From assembly GCA_002439085.1 (NCBI GenBank), contig DJSW01000011.1, positions 1 to 64,000 of the forward strand: a DNA stretch of 64,000 nt. The letters are read 5' to 3'. Source of the stretch: Alphaproteobacteria bacterium UBA6324. Lineage in GTDB: Bacteria; Pseudomonadota; Alphaproteobacteria; CAAGCB01; CAG-977. A program made the translations under genes and the position numbers. The notes under the pieces were generated by a model. The model had not been told where the DNA came from and made no database searches. It was given only the letters and a program-made list of their open reading frames with translations. The number at the start of each line of letters is the position of its first letter. Positions within the stretch are counted from its first letter, which is position 1. Shown one piece after another: positions 1 through 8,963 of this stretch.

Positions 1-1548
1 CATCGCCGCGGGGTAATCCGGTGCGTCCGACGTTTTCAAATCGTCCAGATCGACGACCTCGTAACGCGTCGTTATTTTGTAATCCCCCGCGCTGACGGGC
101 TGGACATTCCGCCCGTCGTAGCGTATATTGTTATCAGGAGCTTGATTTTGCCGAGTTAACGCCCCGGGAACGGATCCCGTCTGATAATGGTTCGGCGCGC
201 CATTCAAAATCGGCTTCCTGTTTTTCAGATTTCTTGCTTTCTCCGGAAACGCGGACACAATGTCGAAAACGCCCGCGTCCTTGACGATCATCGCTTCGAC
301 GACCAAACTGTCGGCGTGTTTTCCCGCCGCCATTCCCAATTCTTTCAATCTGCCGTTCGACACGACAAACAGAAAACGCCCCGGCGTGTTGCTTTTATAA
401 ATACTGTCGAAATTTTGCGCGACGAAATCGGAAAAATCCTCGACGCTGTCGAACCCCGCGTCGCGAATATGCGCCAAATGCCGTTCGGACGGGTGGGTGT
501 TGGCGGTTTTCAACTGCAAATATCCGGCTTTTCCGCCCGTCGCGGCGGCGACGTCCTCGTCGATGTACCGTAACCGGCGGACGCCGTCGTCGATGTCGTC
601 GCCGCGGATCATCTTTCCCGTGGCGTCGCTCAACGCCTCCGCGTGCCGGATCTGTCCGCCGACGTCGCCTTTGTCGTACGGGTTCGTGCTTTCGGTCAAT
701 TCCTTTTCGGCGATCGCCCTGTCCGCCGCGCGAATTTGAACGTTCGCTTTCGTCCCGTGTTTGCCGACGATCCGCTTGATGACGCCGTACCCGCGCTTGA
801 TCGCTTCGATCCCCGCGGGGAACGCGCCGCCGCCGACGCCCGCCATGCCGACCGCCGCCAGCCCGTCTTTGATCGTGTATTCGACGCCGGTTTCGTTTTT
901 GAAACGCTTGACGGACGGCTGGATCATCGCTTCGCCGAACATCGCGGACGCCGCCCCGATCGCGACGCGCCCGCCCAGTCCGAAACTCGATCCGGCGGGC
1001 AAAGGCGTCGTCCACAGATTGATCGGATCGGTCATCGCCGCGGCGGCTTCGCCGATAAACGCGCCGACGGATCCGCGCAACGTCTTTCGGGCGTCCGCCG
1101 CGGTTTTCAGCTTTTTCGCCTTTTCGGCGATCGCGCGCGTGATTTCGTCTTTGGAACGCGCGCCCGCCTGCGGGTACAGCGACCGCAGGTTTTCGTAATA
1201 TTCCCAATATTCCTCTTCCTTGCGCCGGAAAAAATCCGTCGCGACGCCGGCGTACGAATGGGCGACGTCCGCGATATACGGCGCGGCGCCCTCGAATCCG
1301 TTCGCGACGTCGAACCCGTCGGCTTCGGCGAACGACCGCAGCGCGTCCAGATCGGATTTGATCTCTTCGGCATAGGCGTTGACCCGCGACGACGAATTTT
1401 CCGAATACCGCTTGTTTTCCCACGCGGCGGCGAACCCGTCGGCGAATCCCTGCATGACATAGGGTTCGGGCTTTCCCTCCGGCGTGAACGCGGACGCGCG
1501 GCGCGCCTCTTCGGTCGATTGTTCAAAACCTTTCGGATCGAAAAACAT
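1..1548 (-). CDS. Large internal virion (ejection) protein, partial at C-terminus
   Basis: An open frame of 516 codons runs from an ATG at 1548 to the window edge with no stop, so the C-terminus is missing. By position, as the last gene after two other internal proteins, it should be the largest ejection protein (T7 gp16-like slot); this is inference from order. Residues about 180-280 are Gly/Ala-rich and may be membrane-active. Around residues 350-470 a segment with HPSERHLAHI, RFLFVVSNG and FDIVSAFPE looks like a phage-Barnase-EndoU-ColicinE5-RelE-like (PBECR) nuclease domain of the kind found in polyvalent phage proteins. The start is 11 nt after the stop of the upstream gene. Confidence 0.7.
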   Translation of the reverse strand, partial: MFFDPKGFEQSTEEARRASAFTPEGKPEPYVMQGFADGFAAAWENKRYSENSSSRVNAYAEEIKSDLDALRSFAEADGFDVANGFEGAAPYIADVAHSYAGVATDFFRRKEEEYWEYYENLRSLYPQAGARSKDEITRAIAEKAKKLKTAADARKTLRGSVGAFIGEAAAAMTDPINLWTTPLPAGSSFGLGGRVAIGAASAMFGEAMIQPSVKRFKNETGVEYTIKDGLAAVGMAGVGGGAFPAGIEAIKRGYGVIKRIVGKHGTKANVQIRAADRAIAEKELTESTNPYDKGDVGGQIRHAEALSDATGKMIRGDDIDDGVRRLRYIDEDVAAATGGKAGYLQLKTANTHPSERHLAHIRDAGFDSVEDFSDFVAQNFDSIYKSNTPGRFLFVVSNGRLKELGMAAGKHADSLVVEAMIVKDAGVFDIVSAFPEKARNLKNRKPILNGAPNHYQTGSVPGALTRQNQAPDNNIRYDGRNVQPVSAGDYKITTRYEVVDLDDLKTSDAPDYPAAM

Positions 1549-1558
1549 GACGCGCCCC

Positions 1559-3733
1559 CTATTTCTTTGCGACGACGGTTTCGGGGACGGCGTGGCGCGA
1601 CCGCGCGGCGGCGGCGAACCGTTCGGCGGATTCGGCGTTTTTGAACGTGCCGGCGTCCAGCGTTTCGCCGTTTTCCCCCGCGAACTTCACGACGAAATGC
1701 CCGTCTTCGTTCTTCTGGACGCCGAACGTCCCGACTTCGCCGGCGGGGACGGCTTCGCCCGCGGCGACGCGGTATTTGTTCCGCCCGATCGCGACGAACG
1801 ACATCGCGTCTTCGATCACGTTGCGGTCGGCGACGAACCGGTTTCCTTCCAGCAGCGCGCCGTCGAAATCCTCGGGCGCCAGATTGTCGATCAGGTTTTC
1901 GAACTGTTTGCTCGTCATGCCGCGCGCCGGGGCGATCGTCTTTTTCTTTCCGCCGAACCACCCGCCGCCGTATTCGACGACGCCGCCCGTGACCTTGTCC
2001 ACCGCCTCGTTCAGCAGACTTTCGTCCAAAACCTTGGCGGCGTCGCCCCTGGAACGCATGACGGCGGCGTAATAATCGACGACGGCGGCTTTGACGCCGC
2101 TTTCAAATTCGGGGGACATGGCTTGCGTGACGTCGGGCGTCATTTTGTTTGCCAGCGCGTTTTTGAACGCCGTGTCGATCGCGGGCGCGTATTCGGGCGT
2201 TTCGCGCACGACGTCCGCCCCCTGCATGATTTTCTGCGCGGTGTCGTCGTCGCCCAGATCGGCGATCTGCGCGGCGTGGGCGATTTCCGGATTTTTCGGC
2301 GCGACGGCTGACAAAACGTCGTCGGCGTAATCGGGAACGGCTTGCATCACCATGCCCAGCGCGCGGGCGCGGTCGGCGTACGTTTCGAAACTGCCGACCG
2401 TCAGCGCCAGCCGCTCCGCCTCAGCTTTGGCGAACAAAGGAAACTTTCGCCTGTACCGGGCTTCGACCTCTTTCAGTCCGTCGGCGCGCGCCTTGACCGT
2501 TTCGGGTCTGAAATCGTCCAGCGGCGCCAACAGCCCCGCGCGGACCGGAACGCCCGTCGGGTCGGACTGCAATCCAGCGACGGTCGCGTCGCGGATCTTG
2601 CGCAAACTCTTGTTCAGCTTTTCGTCGAAAACGGCGGTGTCGGGACGGACGACCGCGCGGGCGATGATCCCGTCCTGCTCGTCGGGCGGCAGCGTCCGAA
2701 CGACGTTCGCGATTTTGGCGACCTCGCGCACGATCGCCAGCTTTTCGTAATTTTCCTCGTCGCCGGATCTCAGCGCGTCGTTTTGGGCTTCCAGCACTTC
2801 GGCGTCGTCGGTTTCGTAGCCGGCTTCGATCGACCGTTCCAGCGCGGCGATTTTTTCGTTTCTGCGGCTGTTTCCGGCTTGAAATTCCGCGCGGTACCGG
2901 TCGCATTCCTGTTGCAGGGCGGCGGCGAACCGCAGCCGCTTTTGCGTCGGTATGCTTTCGTCCTCGGCGACGCGGCGGACGTATTTTTGCATTTCGCCGA
3001 CGCCTTGCGGCTTCAACCAGTCGATGTTGCGGTAATGCCCCGCCAGCTCGGCGTTGTACTGGCGGTCTTCGACCATTCGCGCGCGTTCGACGGGCGTCGC
3101 CATGCCTTTCAGGATCATCATGTCTTCGACGGCGACGGCGGCTTTGTTCAGCTCTTTGGCTTTGTCGTAATCGCCGTTTCTGATCGCCAGCGCGGCGTCT
3201 TCGGCGTTTTTTTTCTGCACGCCCAGATAATCGGCGGCGGTTTGACGCTTGTCCGCGTCTGCTTTGGCGTTTTTGACGCGCAGCAGACTTTCGCGGTAAC
3301 GGCGCTCGAACACGGTTCGACGGTCGGCGATTTCGCGCCCGTCCGTCACGCCGGCGACCAGATTGTCGGAAATCGACCGCGCGCCGGCCTTGAACGCGTC
3401 AACGTCCGTTCCGGACTTGACTTCCAGATCGGCGAATGCCTCGGCGGCGGCGGTGTCGGCTTCGGCTTTTGAAATGTCGCGGCGGCTTTTGTCGGTTTCG
3501 GCCTGCGCTTGCGCGGCGCGGCGGGCTTGCGCCTCGGCTTCGCGGTCGGCGCGTTCGCCCAGCCGGTCGATCGTCCCGCCCAGCGAACGGCTCAACGCGG
3601 ACAGCGCGCTTTGAACGCCGTCGTCGGAAACGCCGTCGAACGCGATCGGCGCGGGCGGCTTCGCGACATGCCGGAATTGCACGTCTTCGACACTGGGACG
3701 GTTGTAGGTGTAATAATCCGAACGCCTCGCCAT
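1559..3733 (-). CDS. Internal virion protein (T7 gp15-like slot)
   Basis: A 724-residue protein, strongly charged and Ala-rich, predicted largely alpha-helical. Residues about 60-110 form a long Arg/Glu/Ala coiled-coil-like stretch. No enzymatic motif was recognised. It lies between a small Ala-rich internal protein and the largest ejection protein; its start codon overlaps the stop of the upstream gene (translational coupling). By this order it is probably an inner-core/ejectosome component carried in the capsid. The role is inferred from synteny with podoviral internal core genes, not from a signature motif. Confidence 0.7.
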   Translation of the reverse strand: MARRSDYYTYNRPSVEDVQFRHVAKPPAPIAFDGVSDDGVQSALSALSRSLGGTIDRLGERADREAEAQARRAAQAQAETDKSRRDISKAEADTAAAEAFADLEVKSGTDVDAFKAGARSISDNLVAGVTDGREIADRRTVFERRYRESLLRVKNAKADADKRQTAADYLGVQKKNAEDAALAIRNGDYDKAKELNKAAVAVEDMMILKGMATPVERARMVEDRQYNAELAGHYRNIDWLKPQGVGEMQKYVRRVAEDESIPTQKRLRFAAALQQECDRYRAEFQAGNSRRNEKIAALERSIEAGYETDDAEVLEAQNDALRSGDEENYEKLAIVREVAKIANVVRTLPPDEQDGIIARAVVRPDTAVFDEKLNKSLRKIRDATVAGLQSDPTGVPVRAGLLAPLDDFRPETVKARADGLKEVEARYRRKFPLFAKAEAERLALTVGSFETYADRARALGMVMQAVPDYADDVLSAVAPKNPEIAHAAQIADLGDDDTAQKIMQGADVVRETPEYAPAIDTAFKNALANKMTPDVTQAMSPEFESGVKAAVVDYYAAVMRSRGDAAKVLDESLLNEAVDKVTGGVVEYGGGWFGGKKKTIAPARGMTSKQFENLIDNLAPEDFDGALLEGNRFVADRNVIEDAMSFVAIGRNKYRVAAGEAVPAGEVGTFGVQKNEDGHFVVKFAGENGETLDAGTFKNAESAERFAAAARSRHAVPETVVAKK

Positions 3734-4206
3734 TATTCGCTTCCCCTTTCGCCGATTTTCGCGCCCGCGTCTGCGGCGGATCCGATAACGTCCGCCGTGA
3801 AATTCAGCAAAGCGCCGGCGTTCGCGCCTTTCCGCTTGGCTTTCGCCATCGCCAGCGTCGAACCGTATTCCAGCTCGGCGAACGACTTGCGCACGCCGAT
3901 TTCGTCGATTTCGCGCTTGTAGCCTTCAAACAGACCGTCGGCGGTCGCCGCCGCCGTACCGCTGTTCGTCGCGACACCGGCCGCGCCGTAGGCGTTGTTC
4001 GCCGCCGCCAGCTCGCGGGCGTACTGCTGCGCGGCGTCGCGCTTTTGAACGGCGGCTTCGTACTGCGCGGCGGCGTATCGGGCGCGGGCGTTCGCGCCGG
4101 CGATGCGGGCGTCCGCCTTGGCGGCTTGACGGGCGGACATATAGGACACGAACCCGATGGCGGTGTCGGTCGCCAGTTTTCCGGCGTATAGCAAAGCGGC
4201 GGACAT
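3733..4206 (-). CDS. Small internal virion protein (gp14-like slot)
   Basis: A 157-residue protein with a hydrophobic N-terminus (MSAALLYAGKLATDTAIGF) followed by Ala/Arg/Glu-rich helix (residues 25-85) and a Gly/Ala-rich C-terminus. This composition is typical of the small internal core/ejection proteins located directly after the tail nozzle gene in podoviruses. Its neighbours are the nozzle gene upstream (16 nt gap) and the 724-residue core protein downstream (overlapping). The second phage cassette in this window has an analogous 132-residue protein at 48875-49273. Function is inferred from position and composition. Confidence 0.65.
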   Translation of the reverse strand: MSAALLYAGKLATDTAIGFVSYMSARQAAKADARIAGANARARYAAAQYEAAVQKRDAAQQYARELAAANNAYGAAGVATNSGTAAATADGLFEGYKREIDEIGVRKSFAELEYGSTLAMAKAKRKGANAGALLNFTADVIGSAADAGAKIGERGSE

Positions 4207-4222
4207 GTTGCGTTTTTTCCTT

Positions 4223-5923
4223 TCAGCACGCGACTTCCATGCTCAGCGCGTGCAAAGTGATCCTTTTGTCGCTGGTGGTGGAAATGACGACGGGGCGTTG
4301 CGTTTGCTCGTCCACCCAGCCGACGGAACGCGCGGCGACCCAGCCGGTGACGACGGACGCTTTCGGGTTGAAAACGTCCGTTCCGAACCGCGGCACGACG
4401 ATTTCGCGCCCGTTGACCTTGCAGCCTGCGGTGTTTTCCAGCATCAGACGCAGACACACCAGACACCAGCGTTCGTTGACCAGACTGACGTCTTCGGCGG
4501 CGGGCGGCATCGGAACGACGGAAACGTCGAAAACGTATCCGGCTTCGATTTCGCGGGCGGGATATTCCAGCGCGATTTTGCCGCCGCGAACGACGACGTC
4601 GCCCAGCGCGGCGCCGTCGGCGACGACGGCGACCGTCCGACCGTCGAAATCGTCCGGCAGCTCCCATTCGGTTTTCGGTTCGTCCGCGGACAGGCTGACG
4701 GAATTGTCCAGATGGGACGAACGGTCGGATTTTTCCAGATAAACGGCGTTTCCGCGCTTGACGGCGAAATAGACGTCGGCGTCCAGAACGGCGACGCTCA
4801 ACAGCTTTCCGCGCGTTTCCATCGTCGTCCAGCCGACCATGTTTTGCGCGCGCTTCAGGTTCAAAACGGCGGCGGTACCGTCGCCGTTGACGACGAAAAC
4901 GTGATTGGCGGCGTCGGTTTCGTTGCCCTGCCGGCACGCGCAATCGACGGGACTGTTCAGAATGCCGTAACAGCGGATATTCAGATCGTTCGTTTCGAAA
5001 CGGCTGTCGTCGTCGTTCCAGATAAACTCGTTCAGGGACGGCTTCAACCGCCCGTCGTCGGCGGACAGGAACAGCGTCGCGCCCTCGACTTCGACGCCGC
5101 GGACGGTTCCGGACGGGATCGCGCCGTACCGGGCGGGCAGAAACGTTTTCGGCGTGATCGTGGATTTCGTCAGGGCGTACGGTCCCTCGGTGGTGAAAAA
5201 AAACAACCCCAGACAGGACGAAATCGCGCGGACGGTTGCGACGGCGCGCGAACCGACCAGCGTCGCCTCGACGCCCTCGTCGTCCAGCAGATCGGTCGTT
5301 TTGTTGAAATCGAACGGGGAATTGGTCTTGCTGCCCCAAACGGTGTTGGGCAGACTTTTCGTGCCGCCGAAATACAGCCGCCCTTCGTGGAAACAGACGC
5401 AGGCGGGGTATCCGCGCGCCTCGGACCACGCGGCTTCCTTCGTTCCGGCGTCGAACTCGTAGGTCGGGGCGTTTTGAAACTCGATGACGGAATACGCCCA
5501 ATCGGCGTGGCTTCCCCGGCGCATCAGCTTCGCGGGCGGACGGTCGGCGCACGCGATGATCAGCGTGTCCAGCTGCTGGACGCAGTCCAGACCGCGTATG
5601 TCGTCGGCGGTATAGGGAACGGCGACGTCGGCGACCTGCGCGTCTTCGTGATAAACGACGGCGTGCAGGGGATAAAAAACGATGACGTACTTCTGCTCCG
5701 TGTTGAATTTGAACGTGACCAGCTTGACGCGTTCGTCCGACGCGCCGGTTTTCGCCAGAAAACGCAGACCGCCGCGCTGTTCGACGCCGCCGCGAGGCAG
5801 TCCGACGACGTTTTTCAGCTCGAACGCGGCGCTTTCGAAACCGGCGACGTCGTTTCTGACGCTCATGCTTTCGTCGTACTGCCCGCCGGCGAACGATTGC
5901 TTGATCAGGTTCAGATTACGCAC
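4223..5923 (-). CDS. Tail nozzle protein (tail tubular protein B-like)
   Basis: A 566-residue protein. The N-terminal pattern (IKQSFAGGQYDESM, GVEQRGGLRFLA, FNTEQKYVIVFYPLHAVVYH) and YTADDIRGLDCVQQLDTLII match the start of podoviral tail nozzle proteins, which form the distal tube below the adaptor ring. The paralogue at 49286-51289 shares the same layout (FNSGEISG, RRGGTRF, QSYLLEFGDKYVRVF, YTAGDLDDLYFSQSGD). The gene overlaps the upstream adaptor gene by 8 nt. The rest of the protein is beta-rich without an obvious hydrolase motif. Confidence 0.85.
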   Translation of the reverse strand: MRNLNLIKQSFAGGQYDESMSVRNDVAGFESAAFELKNVVGLPRGGVEQRGGLRFLAKTGASDERVKLVTFKFNTEQKYVIVFYPLHAVVYHEDAQVADVAVPYTADDIRGLDCVQQLDTLIIACADRPPAKLMRRGSHADWAYSVIEFQNAPTYEFDAGTKEAAWSEARGYPACVCFHEGRLYFGGTKSLPNTVWGSKTNSPFDFNKTTDLLDDEGVEATLVGSRAVATVRAISSCLGLFFFTTEGPYALTKSTITPKTFLPARYGAIPSGTVRGVEVEGATLFLSADDGRLKPSLNEFIWNDDDSRFETNDLNIRCYGILNSPVDCACRQGNETDAANHVFVVNGDGTAAVLNLKRAQNMVGWTTMETRGKLLSVAVLDADVYFAVKRGNAVYLEKSDRSSHLDNSVSLSADEPKTEWELPDDFDGRTVAVVADGAALGDVVVRGGKIALEYPAREIEAGYVFDVSVVPMPPAAEDVSLVNERWCLVCLRLMLENTAGCKVNGREIVVPRFGTDVFNPKASVVTGWVAARSVGWVDEQTQRPVVISTTSDKRITLHALSMEVAC

Positions 5924-6470
5924 GGCTTCCCCCCAGCGGACCGACGGCGAACGCGGGCGGACGGGACTGTTGCGCGTCGATGCGCAACGCCTCCGCCAGC
6001 GCGTCGGCGGCTTGGCTTTTGAAATAATCGGACAGTTCGATTTTGCCGGTCATGGGCACGGCGAAAACGTGCGCCAGACGCAGCTTCAACGCCTCGTCGA
6101 ACCAGACGGGCGATTTTTCCTCGACGACGGCTTCGGTGTACTCCACCGTTATTTCGGACGAACCGGAATAAATCAGGTCGCCGAAAATCCGCGCATGCCT
6201 GTCGGACATCGTGCGGACGTTCAAACACCCGTGGGGCAGCGCGAACGCGTAATCGAACCGCCCGTCCTCCGGTCTTAGCGACAGCGGGGACAGGGCTTCG
6301 ACGCGGTGCGCGAAATTCCAGCGGTGCCTGCTCAACAGCAGCTTCCGTTCGTTCGCGTAATGCGTTTTGGCGACGATGCCCTCCGGCGTTTCCGCGTCGT
6401 CCAGACTGGACACGGGATCGCAGCGCAGCAGGCTCAGCGCGCCCGAACAGATTTCGACGTCCGACAGCAT
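5916..6470 (-). CDS. Tail adaptor protein (tail tubular protein A-like)
   Basis: A 184-residue protein with the hallmarks of gp11/tubular A adaptors: an N-terminal EICSGALSLLRCDPVSSLDD segment, then RKLLLSRHRWNFAHR, LPHGCLNVR and a helical C-terminus. In the virion it forms the ring joining the portal to the nozzle. The cassette copy at 51289-51846 has the same plan (VCNRALSKIGDEAV, YPWRFALKR, LPSDCLRVWK), which supports the call. It overlaps the nozzle gene by 8 nt and lies 6 nt from the small gene upstream. Confidence 0.87.
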   Translation of the reverse strand: MLSDVEICSGALSLLRCDPVSSLDDAETPEGIVAKTHYANERKLLLSRHRWNFAHRVEALSPLSLRPEDGRFDYAFALPHGCLNVRTMSDRHARIFGDLIYSGSSEITVEYTEAVVEEKSPVWFDEALKLRLAHVFAVPMTGKIELSDYFKSQAADALAEALRIDAQQSRPPAFAVGPLGGSRA

Positions 6471-6476
6471 GGCGGA

Positions 6477-6761
6477 TCAGCCTCCGCTTCCGCCGCCCGA
6501 ACTCGCGGTGTCGCCGGACGAAAACGCGGCGACGGTGACGACGCCGTCGGCGACCTTCGCCAGCAGCGTCATGCCGACGGTGTTGTTCGCGCAAACGACG
6601 TCGACGATGTCGCCGTCCTTCATTGCGCGTTCTTTGACGGCGGCGTCGAAATATCCGCTCGTTTTGACAGCGGACGCGCTGTCCGCGCCGGCGTTGCAGG
6701 CGTAACGGTGGTTGTCGCCGTATTCGCCGGTGATGTACAATTTTTTCAGATTGACGGGCAT
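6477..6761 (-). CDS. Small virion-region protein, possible capsid decoration/cement protein
   Basis: A 94-residue protein between capsid and adaptor genes, where many podoviruses place a cement or head-decoration protein. It is beta-rich (LKKLYITGEYGDNHRYACN, DIVDVVCANNTVGMTLLAKV) with a Gly/Ser-rich tail (SSGGGSGG). No family was firmly recognised. There is no counterpart in the second cassette, where the capsid gene is followed directly by the adaptor. The decoration role is inference from position. Confidence 0.6.
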   Translation of the reverse strand: MPVNLKKLYITGEYGDNHRYACNAGADSASAVKTSGYFDAAVKERAMKDGDIVDVVCANNTVGMTLLAKVADGVVTVAAFSSGDTASSGGGSGG

Positions 6762-6797
6762 TTATGCTCTCCTTTCCTTGAATTGCCGAAACGACCG

Positions 6798-7631
6798 TCA
6801 GTCGGTCGCGATCGCGTCTTTGACGGTGAACTTGACGACGCCGTCGGCGTCGATGACTTTGGCGCCGATCGCCATTTTGTTCATGACGAAATAATCGTCG
6901 TAATCGATGCGGTATTCGATTTTGGACGACACTTTTTTGCCGTTCGCGCAGCCGACCGCCGTTTTATGGAACAGCAGACAGGTGGTCGTCGCCGCGCTGG
7001 GCTTCGCCAGCATGTTTGTCTGGAACCAGACGATGCCGCGCCACAGACGGTTTTCCTTGTTTTTCAACAGCGGATAGTCCGCGCCGACGTAATCGGAACG
7101 CACGAACGCGTCCTGCTTCATCAGATATTCCCACTGATCGGCGCCGACGGCGCAGAACCGCTGCCGGTCGTCGGGGACGTCGGCTTTGTTGAATTTGGAA
7201 ATGATGCCGCGGATCAGGTCCAGATTGAACGACGCGTCGGCGGAACCGGAATCGACCGTCTGCCCGCTCGTCATGGCTTTGACGACGACCTCGTCGGTTT
7301 TGCGCCCCAGCGCGTAACCGCCCAGCTTGGCGTACTGCTGACGTTCGTCGTAATTGATTTTGTCCAGATCGGCTTCGTCGATGGTGGACGCGGCGTAATA
7401 ATCGACCAGCTCGATTTCGACGGGCTTGTGTTCGACTTTGGCGGTGGGGATTTTGCCCGTGCCGCTTTTGGTGACGGCGTCCATTTTTCCCAACCAGGGG
7501 AATTGGACTTTTGCGGCGTTTGTCACGGATTTGTTGCGTACCAGCGACTGGAACAAAGACCCTTCCTGCTGATAGGCGTTGGATACTTCGCTTTCGTACA
7601 GTTTGACGAAAACGGTGGATACATCGTTCAT
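6798..7631 (-). CDS. Major capsid protein
   Basis: A 277-residue protein of the podoviral/P22-like coat class: N-terminal FVKLYESEVSNAYQQEGSLF, then VTNAAKVQFPWLGKMDAV, EIELVDYYAASTIDEADLDK and a central RTDEVV/KTDEVVVKAMTSG-type region. The second cassette's capsid (51909-52817) has the same core (YHWADLIDNDDKVRMLIDPT, AIDEAIVTAALG, RYIVLSAQQLDDLL), so both genes encode HK97-fold coats. It sits downstream of the scaffold gene, but here an inserted toxin-antitoxin block separates the two. Confidence 0.9.
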   Translation of the reverse strand: MNDVSTVFVKLYESEVSNAYQQEGSLFQSLVRNKSVTNAAKVQFPWLGKMDAVTKSGTGKIPTAKVEHKPVEIELVDYYAASTIDEADLDKINYDERQQYAKLGGYALGRKTDEVVVKAMTSGQTVDSGSADASFNLDLIRGIISKFNKADVPDDRQRFCAVGADQWEYLMKQDAFVRSDYVGADYPLLKNKENRLWRGIVWFQTNMLAKPSAATTTCLLFHKTAVGCANGKKVSSKIEYRIDYDDYFVMNKMAIGAKVIDADGVVKFTVKDAIATD

Positions 7632-7676
7632 GAAAATGTTTCCCTGCGATAGATATTGAACCGACGGCGGGGAAAC

Positions 7677-7768
7677 AAAAAAAATCCGTAATCGAACCCG
7701 ATGCTTTCCAGCCGTGCCTTTTAAGGAAAGGCGTTCCAGTCTGAAAGCGACGGGTCCGGACTACGGAT
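7677..7768 (-). terminator. Candidate terminator between the TA block and the capsid gene
   Basis: Read on the minus strand, the arms ATCCGTA (7762-7768) and TACGGAT (7684-7690) pair and are followed by a run of eight T. An inner GGACCC/GGGTTC pairing extends the stem and an internal hairpin sits in the loop. The rest of the 226-nt gap 7632-7857 contains no convincing gene. Confidence 0.5.
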
Positions 7769-7857
7769 ATGCCGTGCATCGAAACAAACCCACAAAGACG
7801 AAAATTCGTTTCAATGCGTCGATATTACCAGCGTTTCCGCCGATTCGCAAGGAAAAC

Positions 7858-8259
7858 TTACAATGTATATATCTGTTTTTCGCGTTCGCTGTACGAAACG
7901 GACGCGTTGATCGCGTCGATAATGCGTTTTCTGACGGTTTCGGGAACTTCGCCTATGCTTTTGACCGCCCACGCTTCATAAAGCTTTTGCATATTGCTTT
8001 TTGAAATCCGCTTTAAATTTCGCTTGGAACATTCGACGCAGGACGGACACGTCAGCTGGCCCCACTCCGACTGGTCGATAAACACCAGCGATTCCTCATC
8101 GTATCGGGCGCGGATACGCGCTTTGTCCACTTGGGACGTGACAACGAAAAAATGGGCGTCCTCACTCGTCTCATAAATAACGATAATACGATGATGACCG
8201 TAAAACTCCCCTTTGTAGGCGGACCATTTTGACACTTTGAAATCAGCAACGACCGTCAT
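7858..8259 (-). CDS. Candidate toxin partner of the Panacea-type antitoxin
   Basis: A 133-residue protein that overlaps the end of the upstream Panacea-domain gene by 17 nt. The stretch GHHRIIVIYETSED, HFFVVTSQ and SCVECSKRNLKRIS resembles the beta-strand layout of MazF/PemK-like endoribonucleases (R-x-V-V-I, VVxxTSQ, SxVxxxxIxxIS), but no catalytic assignment can be proved by eye. Cys residues at C-x2-C-x2-C spacing are notable. Both genes are more A/T-rich than the surrounding structural genes and interrupt the scaffold-capsid order, consistent with a later insertion. The toxin role rests mainly on gene pairing. Confidence 0.5.
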   Translation of the reverse strand: MTVVADFKVSKWSAYKGEFYGHHRIIVIYETSEDAHFFVVTSQVDKARIRARYDEESLVFIDQSEWGQLTCPSCVECSKRNLKRISKSNMQKLYEAWAVKSIGEVPETVRKRIIDAINASVSYSEREKQIYTL

Positions 8260-8848
8260 CTAAATCCGCCTTCATCGCGTCCAAAAATTCGGCGTCTTCG
8301 GTATAGGGATTTTTTTTGCGGTATTTTTTCATATTCGGCTGATCAACCGGATCGGCGAAAAAATCCGTCAAAAGAATATCGTATTCTTTTTTATCGCCGT
8401 TTTCCAATCCGTCTTTAAAACGCGCCCATTCGGGAAAATCGTGCGTCATGTCGCTCAACTGGAATTGGGTGTAATTTCCGAATTCAGTAATTGAAAAATT
8501 CAACGCGTCAATAAAACTCTGGGATAATTCGTCCTGTTCCTGCGGCTGGATTTCAACGGAATATTCATCAACGGGAACGACATCGCCCAACAGCTGGATT
8601 TCCGCGGAATTTGCGCCGCGCGGCAACTTTCCCCGCAAAACATCATACGTTGCGGACGCGACAGGTCCCAGCTTCATCGCGCAATATTTATCGCACGACG
8701 CGATGAAACCATATCGGCGCAAATGGAATCTGTCCGCGAAATACAGGATTTTCAACAAAAACATATACGTTTTCCGCGACGAATTCGACGCGGGCGCGTT
8801 TTGTTGAATATAATACAACGCTTGCAGAATTTTTCTGATAGAAAACAT
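8243..8848 (-). CDS. Panacea-domain (SocA-like/DUF4065) antitoxin
   Basis: A 201-residue protein. The stretch KILQALYYIQQNAP ... TYMFLLKILYFADRFHLRRYG ... CDKYCAMKLGPVASATYDVL ... LSDMTHDFPEW is the classic Panacea/SocA layout: helical start, YFAD, GPV-x-Y. This family is known as a versatile antitoxin (SocA of Caulobacter, PanA of PanAT systems) that neutralises diverse toxins encoded next to it. The start at 8848 is chosen because GGAAAGGGA lies at the right distance upstream; the frame is open further upstream but without a good ribosome site. A short perfect inverted repeat lies about 55 nt upstream. Confidence 0.8.
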   Translation of the reverse strand: MFSIRKILQALYYIQQNAPASNSSRKTYMFLLKILYFADRFHLRRYGFIASCDKYCAMKLGPVASATYDVLRGKLPRGANSAEIQLLGDVVPVDEYSVEIQPQEQDELSQSFIDALNFSITEFGNYTQFQLSDMTHDFPEWARFKDGLENGDKKEYDILLTDFFADPVDQPNMKKYRKKNPYTEDAEFLDAMKADLDDGRC

Positions 8849-8903
8849 CGCGCATTCCCTTTCCGATCGATGGGGCATATCATATTTCCCCGAAAAAATC
8901 CAC

Positions 8904-8921
8904 ATCTTTATTTTTAAAGAT
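8904..8921. promoter_or_regulatory. Inverted repeat upstream of the Panacea antitoxin, possible operator
   Basis: The arms ATCTTTA and TAAAGAT flank four T. The repeat lies between the minus-strand terminator at 8964-8999 and the antitoxin start, where the TA promoter must be. An autoregulatory role is inference. Confidence 0.35.
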
Positions 8922-8963
8922 AACACATCTCGCGGCGTTTTTCCAGCCGCCCGATTCACGATT

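Noticed and set aside
395..1423. Long Arg-rich frame on the minus strand
   Set aside because: It is a shadow of the 516-codon partial gene in another frame; composition is typical of out-of-frame reading of G/C-rich sequence.
643..4191. Several long plus-strand frames opposite the internal protein genes
   Set aside because: Arg/Val/Phe-rich shadow translations without ribosome sites; the minus-strand genes explain the codon pattern.
7677..7768. tRNA-like minus-strand segment (7-bp closing arms and a GGTTCGATT box)
   Set aside because: The T-arm stem and acceptor do not fit a cloverleaf; the closing arms overlap the would-be T stem and are followed by eight T, so a terminator is the simpler reading.
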